DNA of 8,437 nt, taken from assembly GCA_015520535.1 (NCBI GenBank), contig WAPZ01000733.1, forward strand, positions 1 to 8,437, written 5' to 3'. Below the pieces are notes generated by a model, which saw only the letters and a program-made list of their open reading frames with translations, did not search any database and had not been told where the DNA came from. Below, piece after piece: positions 1 to 6,395 of the stretch (positions are counted from its first letter, which is position 1; every line of letters begins with the position of its first letter). The position numbers were made by a program, and so were the translations under genes. This DNA comes from Candidatus Heimdallarchaeota archaeon. Lineage in GTDB: Archaea > Asgardarchaeota > Heimdallarchaeia > Hodarchaeales > S146-22.

Positions 1-67
1 GAGTGAGTGCGTAAATGAGTGAGTCGTCTATCTATCTACCTACTACGAAGTACCTCGGTTGCCAACC

Positions 68-75
68 TTTATATA
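68..75 (+). promoter_or_regulatory. TATA-box candidate (TTTATATA)
   Basis: TTTATATA matches the archaeal TATA element. Rightward transcription would start near position 97-100, inside the palindrome at 97-113, and would give a long leader of about 190 nt before the propeller gene. The AT-rich block AAAAATATAT near 195-204 is an alternative promoter closer to the gene. The box is nearly symmetric, so it could instead serve a leftward gene outside the window. Confidence 0.35.
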
Positions 76-96
76 CTCCCACACTTCCGCCTTCAA

Positions 97-113
97 TGGA
101 CATTGAATGTCCA
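97..113. promoter_or_regulatory. 17-bp perfect palindrome, operator candidate
   Basis: TGGACATT-G-AATGTCCA has two perfect 8-bp arms around one central base. It lies 22-38 bp downstream of the TATA-like box, where archaeal transcription would start. A dimeric repressor bound there would block initiation. The sequence shows the symmetry; the regulatory role is inferred. Confidence 0.35.
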
Positions 114-289
114 AGTTTGTCCTAATTTTCTCCCACATGTCACAACTTCCTCTTAGGGAAATAAATTATATTTTGAAAAAACTAGTATGTTTCAAAAATA
201 TATTACATCAAAACTACTTGACATGTTTGTTATGCTTTCTTGCTAATGATGAGAAAATAATCAATGAGTGAGTGTGCGCGTGCGTAGAG

Positions 290-3127
290 ATGTTCCATCT
301 TAAAAGACGCATTTGCATACGATACATACAAAGAAGGAGAATTTTTATCCTACTACGCCTTCTTATTTTTTTTCTTTTTTTCATGGGCATGGGTATACAA
401 GATTTTAGGGTTAGTAGCATACACATAAATTTTTCTAGTGCACCCCGACGCACTTCATCTTTAGATTTTTTTGCCACAAGAAAGAATATACTCAAAAAAG
501 ATACGTTGTCGATTGGGTCAGCACCACCTCTTTTGTGGAAATATCGAACAAGAGGGCATATTACCGCGTCACCAGCTGTGATTGACATAAATGGAGATAA
601 AAAGCCGGAACTTGTTGTCACCAGCGATGATGGGAATGTTTATGCACTCAACGGGGCCAATGGAACGCTAATATGGAAATTTCAACCAAATCCTAATGGA
701 TATTTAACCATAGATACGTCCCCTACAATTGGTGATCTTGATAATGATGGTAAACCGGAAATTGTCATCGGTATAGGGTTAAGTGGGGAGGATAATAAAA
801 TTTATGCGCTTAATGGAGAAGATGGTTCGATTTTATGGAGCTTTCAAGATTCTCATTTCTATGGGAGTGGTATGGAGTATGGTTCCACAGCTTTAGGTGA
901 CATTGATGGCGATGGTAAGCTAGAAGTGGTGTTTGGTATTACTAGTCCCAGACAACCAAACTTTTATGCGCTTAATGGAGAAGATGGTTCAGTTTTATGG
1001 AAAATTAATGTTCCAGACGCTTCAATTGAAGCCTCTCCTGCAATCGGCAATTTGAATGGTGACACTGGTTTAGACATCGTGTTTCAAGCGTCCGGTGTAG
1101 TCCGTAATGGATATAGTAGTAGTGATATATATGCACTGGATGGAAAAACGGGGAGTATTTTGTGGTTTCGTAATTTTACAATTGGCACTTTTTTTTCTTC
1201 ACCCGCGCTTTTGGATATCGATAAAGATGGAAGCCAAGATGTGTTCATCGCAAGCGGAGATGGTGCTATCCGTGCTTTAAGCGGAAAAGATGGGACTATT
1301 TTATGGGTTTACAAGACGGACGATTCTATAGCCTCTTCAGTTGCCATTGGTGATGTAGATGTTGATGGCAAGCCAGAAGTCATTGTTGGCACATACAAAT
1401 ATGTTTGTGCCCTTAATGCTGAAGATGGTAGCGTAAGTTGGCGTTATTTTAGCGTCAACGGTTATTCATCACCTGCTTTAGGTGACATCGATGGTGATCG
1501 TAAATTAGATGTACTTATAGGGCGATGGGATGGAAAAATTCATGCAATAAATGGAGAAGATGGGTCAGCCTTATGGGCGTTTCAAACTGCAGGTGGTGTG
1601 GTGTCATCTCCGGCACTGGCTGATCTCGATGGTGATGGAAAATTAGAAATAGCGGTGGGCAGCGAGGATGGAACATTGTATGTTTTGGATCCGCCAAACG
1701 CCGGTAGTCGTGTCTATTGGCAAGGGGATGGCGGCACGCTATCGTTTAACCGTACACGCAACATCAAAGATATTGATCGTGATCTAGATTTTTTATCTGA
1801 TGTCACCGAGACCTCATTTGCCAAAACTGATCCATTGAAGTCAGATACAGATGGGGACGAGCTTCCAGATGGTTGGGAGTTTGTGTACGGCTTGAACCCG
1901 CTGTCAGCTAATGATGCTGCAATAGACACAGATTCTGATGGGTTAAGCAATCTGGAAGAATATCAACTCGGTTTGGATCCAACCAACCCCGATACTGACA
2001 ACGATGGTGCTACTGACGGTGAAGAAACCGGTGAATTTTTACTTGATCCAAAAAATCCGTGGCTTAATCCCGCAACACGCTTAATTATCTTGTTAACTTC
2101 GGTGCTGATGCTTTTATTCAATGTTTTAGGTGGTTTATTCTTCTTTTTTGACAAATATAAGCAAAGAAAGAGAAAAAGAGGCAAAAATATAATCCTAGAA
2201 TCAAAATCAAATGTGCTAGGAGATTTGGCGTCGATGGTTGCTGAAAGTGATTGTGGTACTGGAGCTAATAGACCAATGAAGAATAATGATAGGTTATACA
2301 CTAGTTGGAGTTTAAAGTTACGTGAGAAAATAACGATATATTGGCTTATGGTCTGGTATTTTTTGGGAGGTGGTTTAATAGTTCTGATTTTTCTCTATGA
2401 GAATATTATAGTTGGATCTGGATTACCGAATAATGATACACGGGTTTGGATGTTTCTTTTAACAGTTGTTTTTATAATTTGGCCAATATTTCTCTTTGCA
2501 TGGCTACTTGGGGGTGAGATATCTAAGTTTCTTTTGTTAACTTCGGTACTGATGCTTTTATTCGTTGATTTAGGTGGTTTATTCTTCCTTTTTGACAAGT
2601 ATAAGCAAAGAAAGGGAAAAAAAGACAAGAATCGAAGCCTAGAATCAAAATCAAATGTGCTAGGAGATTTGGCGCCGGTGGTTGCTGAAAGTGATTGTGG
2701 TACTGGAGCTAATAGACCAATGAAGAATAATGATAGGTTGTACCTTGGTTGGCATTTAAAATCAAGAGAGAAAATAACGATATATTGGCTTATGGTCTGG
2801 TATTTTTTGGAAGGTGGCTTAATAGTTCTGACTTTTCTCTATGATAATATTATAATTGAATCTAGATTATCGAATAATGAGATATGGGCTTGGTTGGTTA
2901 TTTTAGCAGCAGTTTTTACAATTTGGCCAATATTCCTCTTTGTATGGCTACTTGGGGGTGGAATATCTGAGTTTCTTTTGTTAAGTCCGACAGCACAAGC
3001 TTTCATCCTCTCGCTTCTCGTTTCTGGCCTTATTAGTAGAATTGGCGTCACTGAATGGATTCTTTACCATAGCAAAAAAGAGCGACGTAAAGCTCAATTT
3101 CAGAGTAATATGGAAAGATCGCGCTAA
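290..3127 (+). CDS. Membrane-anchored FG-GAP/PQQ-type beta-propeller protein with Ca-binding repeats
   Basis: Probable surface protein of 945 residues from the ATG at 290; a GTG at 272 would add six, and an in-frame stop lies just before it. Residue numbers count from the GTG. A basic stretch (11-23) and hydrophobic segment (24-41) form a signal peptide or anchor. Residues about 85-475 hold eight FG-GAP-like repeats such as DIDGDGKLEVVFG (210-222), alternating with PQQ-type strands such as YALNGEDGSILW (178-189). This predicts a beta-propeller with a calcium site in many blades. Three thrombospondin-3/EF-hand-like motifs follow: DTDGDELPD (525-533), DTDSDGLSN (552-560), DTDNDGATD (574-582). 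Residues 603-925 are a multi-spanning membrane region built from a 148-residue tandem duplication. The propeller should face outside; a role in binding, adhesion or sensing is possible. No enzymatic function is assigned. It converges on the minus-strand operon with a 40-bp gap. Confidence 0.85.
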   Translation: MFHLKRRICIRYIQRRRIFILLRLLIFFLFFMGMGIQDFRVSSIHINFSSAPRRTSSLDFFATRKNILKKDTLSIGSAPPLLWKYRTRGHITASPAVIDINGDKKPELVVTSDDGNVYALNGANGTLIWKFQPNPNGYLTIDTSPTIGDLDNDGKPEIVIGIGLSGEDNKIYALNGEDGSILWSFQDSHFYGSGMEYGSTALGDIDGDGKLEVVFGITSPRQPNFYALNGEDGSVLWKINVPDASIEASPAIGNLNGDTGLDIVFQASGVVRNGYSSSDIYALDGKTGSILWFRNFTIGTFFSSPALLDIDKDGSQDVFIASGDGAIRALSGKDGTILWVYKTDDSIASSVAIGDVDVDGKPEVIVGTYKYVCALNAEDGSVSWRYFSVNGYSSPALGDIDGDRKLDVLIGRWDGKIHAINGEDGSALWAFQTAGGVVSSPALADLDGDGKLEIAVGSEDGTLYVLDPPNAGSRVYWQGDGGTLSFNRTRNIKDIDRDLDFLSDVTETSFAKTDPLKSDTDGDELPDGWEFVYGLNPLSANDAAIDTDSDGLSNLEEYQLGLDPTNPDTDNDGATDGEETGEFLLDPKNPWLNPATRLIILLTSVLMLLFNVLGGLFFFFDKYKQRKRKRGKNIILESKSNVLGDLASMVAESDCGTGANRPMKNNDRLYTSWSLKLREKITIYWLMVWYFLGGGLIVLIFLYENIIVGSGLPNNDTRVWMFLLTVVFIIWPIFLFAWLLGGEISKFLLLTSVLMLLFVDLGGLFFLFDKYKQRKGKKDKNRSLESKSNVLGDLAPVVAESDCGTGANRPMKNNDRLYLGWHLKSREKITIYWLMVWYFLEGGLIVLTFLYDNIIIESRLSNNEIWAWLVILAAVFTIWPIFLFVWLLGGGISEFLLLSPTAQAFILSLLVSGLISRIGVTEWILYHSKKERRKAQFQSNMERSR
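2092..2535 (+). repeat. 444-bp tandem repeat, unit 1
   Basis: First copy of an in-frame direct tandem duplication inside the propeller gene. It begins at TGTTAACTTCGG and corresponds to protein residues of about 607-755. The unit encodes a membrane segment, a basic FDKYKQRK stretch, a hydrophilic loop containing ESDCGTGANRP, and two more membrane segments. Both junctions match at an offset of exactly 444 bp, so the copies align without net gaps. Confidence 0.9.
2536..2979 (+). repeat. 444-bp tandem repeat, unit 2
   Basis: Second copy, immediately adjacent to the first (residues about 755-903). After it the sequence diverges into a unique C-terminal membrane segment and a basic tail. Across the 100 bases at 2201-2300 of unit 1 and 2645-2744 of unit 2 I count three differences. 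The segments coding for the membrane helices have diverged more. Confidence 0.9.
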
Positions 3128-3167
3128 ATGAACTGAACGGACATTTCTTAATATTTGTAATTTCCTT

Positions 3168-3743
3168 TTATCTTGCAATAATAAAAGTAATACCGGAAAG
3201 AAATAGAAAAATGCCAATTAAAACAGCTAAAAAGTCAGCCACTATCCATCCGATCCAGATGTTTATAATCCCATCTATTATAAAGAAAAAAAATCCTAGT
3301 AATTCCGCATTAATGCCATTTTCTGAATATGGTCCCCAGCGGATGAATTTGTAACGTGTAAAACACCTAAATAGTAAGATTAAAACGATAATGTGAAAGG
3401 GGAATGCCAAGAAAGAAAAGAGAGTAATTTTCAGCAGTCGCCGAACTTCACCCAATTGCAAATCAATAATGCCAATTTCTGGAAAACTTAGTTTGAAAAA
3501 AACTTGGATTCCAATGGTTATAACGGGAATAATGCTACCAACAATGTAGAAAAACAGCTCATTTAAAGTAGCACGATTTTGAATATAATATAACACACGT
3601 AAAAAGTAGATAATGACAAAAAAAGCATAGATTCCTAAGTATACGGCGAGTAAGGCCAGTGAACGTTCATTTTGAATAAAATAGTAGACGGCAATGGAGA
3701 GTCCCGCAAGTAAGCCATAAATGCCCAAAAGTGTTCTGTTCAT
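3168..3743 (-). CDS. Multi-spanning membrane protein, RING-less relative of the upstream membrane RING protein
   Basis: A 191-residue, very hydrophobic protein with about five or six predicted membrane helices and no cytoplasmic domain of note. I do not recognise a named family. Its layout follows the N-terminal 200 residues of the adjacent upstream 406-residue protein. Both open with a helix, a second helix ending in IIRLF/VIIYFLR and an aromatic basic stretch. Both then have a GS(I/V) motif (G69-S70 here, G77-S78 in the neighbour), a helix followed by FxxxIIxLxLLxRxFxxRY (113-131 here), and an Asn before the last hydrophobic block. This suggests a tandem duplication in which only the larger copy has the RING. 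It is last in the conjugation operon, 83 bp after its neighbour, with a weak GGCGAT ribosome site (3749-3754) and a possible promoter of its own (3797-3804). Confidence 0.75.
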   Translation of the reverse strand: MNRTLLGIYGLLAGLSIAVYYFIQNERSLALLAVYLGIYAFFVIIYFLRVLYYIQNRATLNELFFYIVGSIIPVITIGIQVFFKLSFPEIGIIDLQLGEVRRLLKITLFSFLAFPFHIIVLILLFRCFTRYKFIRWGPYSENGINAELLGFFFFIIDGIINIWIGWIVADFLAVLIGIFLFLSGITFIIAR

Positions 3744-3796
3744 TAAAAATCGCCGTTAAGAACGTACTTGTTTCTAAAAAAAGTATTCTTTTGAGC

Positions 3797-3804
3797 TTTT
3801 ATAA
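3797..3804 (-). promoter_or_regulatory. Possible internal TATA box (TTATAAAA)
   Basis: In the 83-bp gap before the 191-residue membrane protein gene, the minus strand reads CTTATAAAAG, close to the CTTTATAAAG of the modifier promoter. Transcription would start near 3773, leaving a leader of about 30 nt. The last gene could therefore also be expressed on its own. AT-rich gaps produce such motifs by chance, hence the low confidence. Confidence 0.3.
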
Positions 3805-3826
3805 GCATTAAAGAAATTCAAAAACG

Positions 3827-5047
3827 CTATTTAAATTTTTTAATCCATTTAGAATACACGGCAGCAGGAATCACATAACGTGGTCTTTGTAGATAAGAAT
3901 TGGAGATTGGAGTGTTACAACGCGAACATAAATTAGTTGTTTTGTGCCATTCCTGCCATTCGCTTATGTGTGATGGATAACGGCAATTTGGGCATAAAAC
4001 AATGTCTTCATCACCTTTTTTCGGTGTCTGAAAACATAAAATACAATTGAAGTCGTCCTTTGTGAGATGATGTGCTTTTGGATAGATTGGTTGCATTTTA
4101 GATTGGGTATGCTGCCGTGTTCGGGTTTGAGAATTTTTTTGTGTCGTTTTTTTGCGTTTTTTTTGCGATGAATTAGAGGTTACTTCAATTCCTGGAGCAA
4201 TTTGAACTGTAGATGTGGTTCGGGTAGCCGTTGGACGTGTAGAATTTTGTGATCTTCTTTGTGCAGATCTATTTTGTCTATAGTTATTACTTGTTCGAAC
4301 TGTTCTTGAAGATACATTAGGATTTCGGTTCGTACGAGCGATTTGAGTTGAGCGTGTTATGTTTCTGTTTCTGGGTTGTTCTTGAGTTGTGGAACTGCTT
4401 CTTTGATACGGTGTAGGAGAGGCCATGTGGATGCGTGTTTGTCGTCGGGGAAACACAACATGATTAATAGTATATATGAGTGGCAACGCTATTAGTGTAA
4501 GGAGCGAAAGCAGACCTATTCCCTCTAATGGATATCCTTCTTTCCATAAATAATAATAAAGAGTTGCTAAAGGAATAATGTAGAGGATGGCAACGATTTT
4601 TGGGTTGAACGCTCGTCTTTGGATGTAAACTGGATTATATCTTCCGTTAAAATAACGATTTAAGAGGAAGAGGATTATTATATAGGGAGCGAATAGAAAA
4701 AGAAGCGAAAAATAAGAAATAAAAATGGTTACAGAGCCAAAAGGCAATATGTCGAGGTTTAAAGTTGCAAAAAATACATCTTTATCAAACAATGGAGTGA
4801 ATAATGCGGTTACACTGCCGCTCATCCCAATAGCTAATGGAATGACAACAAAGAGTGCGGTAACAGGTGGTGCATTCCATTCTCTAAAATAGCGATACTC
4901 TTGAAACAAGCGAATTATTCCAATAATATAACCCGCAAAATATAAAAAAACCAGTAGATATGACCAATTTCCGCTATCAAAACTTATAGCGACACCTAAA
5001 CTCCCCATAATAATTAAAATTGCTAGGAACATCTCTTTATTTGCCAT
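3827..5047 (-). CDS. Polytopic membrane protein with C-terminal RING-like zinc finger, candidate E3 ligase
   Basis: A 406-residue protein in three parts. Residues 6-197 contain about six hydrophobic segments (6-22, 28-46, 61-80, 103-129, 150-167, 174-197). Residues 200-330 are a low-complexity, disordered-looking linker rich in Arg, Ser, Thr, Asn and Gln, with no lysine from 170 to 295. Residues 335-377 form a zinc finger: C335-x2-C338-x13-C352-x2-C355-x4-H360, then C374-x2-C377. The spacing fits a RING-like domain, but Glu363 stands where a HxxC cysteine is common. Seven conventional ligands remain, and His368 may be an eighth. RING domains recruit a charged E2, and the gene follows the isopeptidase gene with a one-base TAATG overlap, so translational coupling is likely. 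I infer a membrane-anchored E3 acting with the E2 of this operon. A plain structural zinc ribbon is the main alternative. Confidence 0.8.
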   Translation of the reverse strand: MANKEMFLAILIIMGSLGVAISFDSGNWSYLLVFLYFAGYIIGIIRLFQEYRYFREWNAPPVTALFVVIPLAIGMSGSVTALFTPLFDKDVFFATLNLDILPFGSVTIFISYFSLLFLFAPYIIILFLLNRYFNGRYNPVYIQRRAFNPKIVAILYIIPLATLYYYLWKEGYPLEGIGLLSLLTLIALPLIYTINHVVFPRRQTRIHMASPTPYQRSSSTTQEQPRNRNITRSTQIARTNRNPNVSSRTVRTSNNYRQNRSAQRRSQNSTRPTATRTTSTVQIAPGIEVTSNSSQKKRKKTTQKNSQTRTRQHTQSKMQPIYPKAHHLTKDDFNCILCFQTPKKGDEDIVLCPNCRYPSHISEWQEWHKTTNLCSRCNTPISNSYLQRPRYVIPAAVYSKWIKKFK

Positions 5048-5739
5048 TATGCAGATCTTTCCCCTTCTTCGAGCTCTGAAACCAGTTCTTTTTGGTCTAA
5101 TAATTCGCCATACAGTTCTATTAATTCCGGTATCATTTCAGGGTTAAATTGTTTTGCATATTTAATATTGAGACGTTCCCATCGAGTAAAATCGTCAGTA
5201 AATCGGAAAAATCCCCAGCCAAAACTCTTTTTTGAGACGAGTGTTGGATCAATTACCACAGCAACTGCTTTCTTCCACATTTTTTGATAGCGTTGGTGGG
5301 TCGACACATCGTCAGAGGACATAAACACGCCGTATGACGGATGAGAATGATACCACCCACAAATAAAATAGGGCGGTGAGATTTGATAATGAAGTTTTGC
5401 AATCGCAGAATAGTCATGAAATTCAGCATGAACTGCTGATCCATGGGTTACTGGGATGGCATCAACAATCACCAAGGTTTCTAATGGGGTATTTTGATTT
5501 TTGAGTTTTCCTACTAGAAGCCCAATCACTTCACGCCATGCGGGTGGCGGAATTTTTGGGGAGGCATACTTTAATGCGTGGAATAGCACTTTGAGATACG
5601 CTTTGGGTTCCACAATAATGTCTATAATTTCGGTGGAAGGATCTTCTAAATCAATAATTTCGTTATCCTCGCTGCTGGTGTCAAGGATTTTCTTTTTTTT
5701 ATCATCGAATATTTCGGAATCAGATAGTTTTTCTGGCAT
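5047..5739 (-). CDS. JAMM/MPN+ metalloprotease, Rpn11-like deubiquitinase homologue
   Basis: A 230-residue zinc isopeptidase predicted to remove the modifier from its targets. The JAMM motif is complete: the catalytic Glu is E70 (in WREVIGLLVG), the metal ligands are H131, H133 and D144, and S141 completes HxHPx6SxxD. GWYHSHP (128-134) and the downstream DVSTHQRYQ match the Rpn11/CSN5 branch closely (GWYHSHP, DINTQQ), rather than the short bacterial or RadC-type JAB proteins. An acidic, Lys-containing tail of about 45 residues precedes the domain, and a Glu-rich helix (200-227) ends the protein. In Caldiarchaeum-type systems the homologue also trims the modifier precursor. Here the modifier already ends in glycine, so deconjugation is the likelier job. 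The start is supported by GGTGA (5748-5752) 8 nt upstream. The stop overlaps the next start by one base. Confidence 0.93.
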   Translation of the reverse strand: MPEKLSDSEIFDDKKKKILDTSSEDNEIIDLEDPSTEIIDIIVEPKAYLKVLFHALKYASPKIPPPAWREVIGLLVGKLKNQNTPLETLVIVDAIPVTHGSAVHAEFHDYSAIAKLHYQISPPYFICGWYHSHPSYGVFMSSDDVSTHQRYQKMWKKAVAVVIDPTLVSKKSFGWGFFRFTDDFTRWERLNIKYAKQFNPEMIPELIELYGELLDQKELVSELEEGERSA

Positions 5740-5747
5740 TTAATTTT

Positions 5748-5752
5748 TCACC
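5748..5752 (-). promoter_or_regulatory. Ribosome binding site of the JAMM gene (GGTGA)
   Basis: Minus-strand GGTGA lies 8 nt before the ATG at 5739 and complements the conserved CACCUCC end of archaeal 16S rRNA. It fixes the start codon. Confidence 0.65.
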
Positions 5753-5801
5753 AACTCTTATTCTCCTTTGTATCATTATGTCAGCCGACTCTACTACAAG
5801 T

Positions 5802-5817
5802 CTACTGGATTCAGTAG
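5802..5817 (-). other. Small hairpin directly after the E2 stop codon
   Basis: The minus strand reads CTACTG-AATC-CAGTAG, a perfect 6-bp stem with a 4-nt loop, starting one base after the E2 stop. No U-run follows, so it is not a standard terminator. It could protect an mRNA 3' end or mark a processing site in the 79-bp gap, the largest gap between the enzyme genes. A 6-bp stem is also plausible by chance. Confidence 0.3.
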
Positions 5818-5818
5818 T

Positions 5819-6352
5819 TTACCATTTCTTTTTCGCATACTTTTTTGTAATGTCCCGCGCTTTTTTCTTAAATTTCTTTGGATCATTTAACATTTCAATC
5901 GCGGCTTTTTTATTAAATACATCGGTAGGATTGACATATTTATGGCTATCAACGTCCATCATCGCCAATATTGCATAAATTATGGTATCAATTCGCTTGG
6001 TTGGGGACCATCCATCTTTTCTACCCTTGTGATCGCGATCTAATAATGCTAAACAGATATTTCTTTTTCCGGGATATTCCTCGGGTTTTGGCCAAAAATT
6101 CGGGTGCCAAATCGGAGTATAGATTCTCATAAAAGGAGGATCGTATGGATATGTGGATGGATATTTGATTTCAAATTTAAAGAGCCCATTTTCATACGGT
6201 GTTCCTTTTGGGCCCTTTAAAGTAATGGCTAAATGCTCCATCGATTTTTTCTTACCCGGAAAAGCCTTTAATTGAACTAAAATGCCTTCCTTATACAATT
6301 TCTTTAAAATTTGAAAATCAGCTGCTATTCTTTTTGCACGAATTGTACTCAT
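5819..6352 (-). CDS. Ubiquitin-conjugating enzyme E2 (UBC fold)
   Basis: E2 enzyme of 177 residues that accepts the activated modifier from the E1 as a thioester. The UBC landmarks are in order: GPKGTPYENGLFKFEIKYP (47-65) matches the GPxxTPYexGxF core, followed by YPYDPPFMRI, then HPN at 83-85. The catalytic cysteine is C100 in NICLALL, followed by the GWSP motif (114-117). N85 and C100 are 15 residues apart against about 8 in a typical E2, so a loop of about seven residues (FWPKPEEYPGKR region) is inserted beside the active site. The C-terminus is very lysine-rich. An ATG 24 bp upstream (6376) is in frame, but the ATG at 6352 has AGGTG exactly 7 nt before it, the arrangement seen at the modifier gene, and the protein then begins MSTIRAKR. 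It follows the E1 gene by 43 bp. Confidence 0.94.
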   Translation of the reverse strand: MSTIRAKRIAADFQILKKLYKEGILVQLKAFPGKKKSMEHLAITLKGPKGTPYENGLFKFEIKYPSTYPYDPPFMRIYTPIWHPNFWPKPEEYPGKRNICLALLDRDHKGRKDGWSPTKRIDTIIYAILAMMDVDSHKYVNPTDVFNKKAAIEMLNDPKKFKKKARDITKKYAKKKW

Positions 6353-6359
6353 TCCTACA

Positions 6360-6364
6360 CACCT
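6360..6364 (-). promoter_or_regulatory. Ribosome binding site deciding the E2 start (AGGTG)
   Basis: Minus-strand AGGTG sits 7 nt before the ATG at 6352. No comparable site precedes the upstream in-frame ATG at 6376, so the shorter E2 is preferred. Confidence 0.6.
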
Positions 6365-6395
6365 ACTTCGTCTCATTTATCTTATAATGCACTAA

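Larger units (their letters stand above)
1..289. other. Intergenic 5' region of the propeller gene
   Basis: No convincing coding sequence is visible. The stretch begins with GAGT-type simple repeats and a CTAT/CTAC run (about 1-45). The 11-mer AATGAGTGAGT occurs at 14-24 and again at 263-273, next to the possible GTG start of the following gene. It also holds a TATA-like box (68-75), a 17-bp palindrome (97-113) and further AT-rich stretches near 160-205 that could act as promoters. Any gene to the left lies outside the window. Confidence 0.5.

Noticed and set aside
1..273. AATGAGTGAGT at 14-24 and 263-273 as possible ends of a small mobile element.
   Set aside because: The match is an 11-bp simple GAGT repeat in direct orientation, with no terminal inverted repeats or transposase.
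3128..3175. Terminator between the convergent genes.
   Set aside because: TTTCCTTTTATC on the plus strand is weakly T-rich, but there is no stable hairpin or long T-run, so I could not support a terminator for either gene.
3764..3770. GTACTTG near the possible internal promoter, identical to seven bases of the modifier-promoter half-site.
   Set aside because: A 7-mer is expected about once by chance on both strands of a window this size, and there is no second half-site beside it.
5501..5743. Plus-strand open frames opposite the JAMM, E2, E1 and modifier genes (for example 5501-5743, 7121-7357 and 7985-8251).
   Set aside because: They lie antisense to genes with clear catalytic motifs, and have no ribosome sites or recognisable domains.
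6353..6376. Upstream in-frame ATG giving an E2 eight residues longer.
   Set aside because: No ribosome site precedes it, while the ATG at 6352 has AGGTG at the same 7-nt spacing as the modifier gene.
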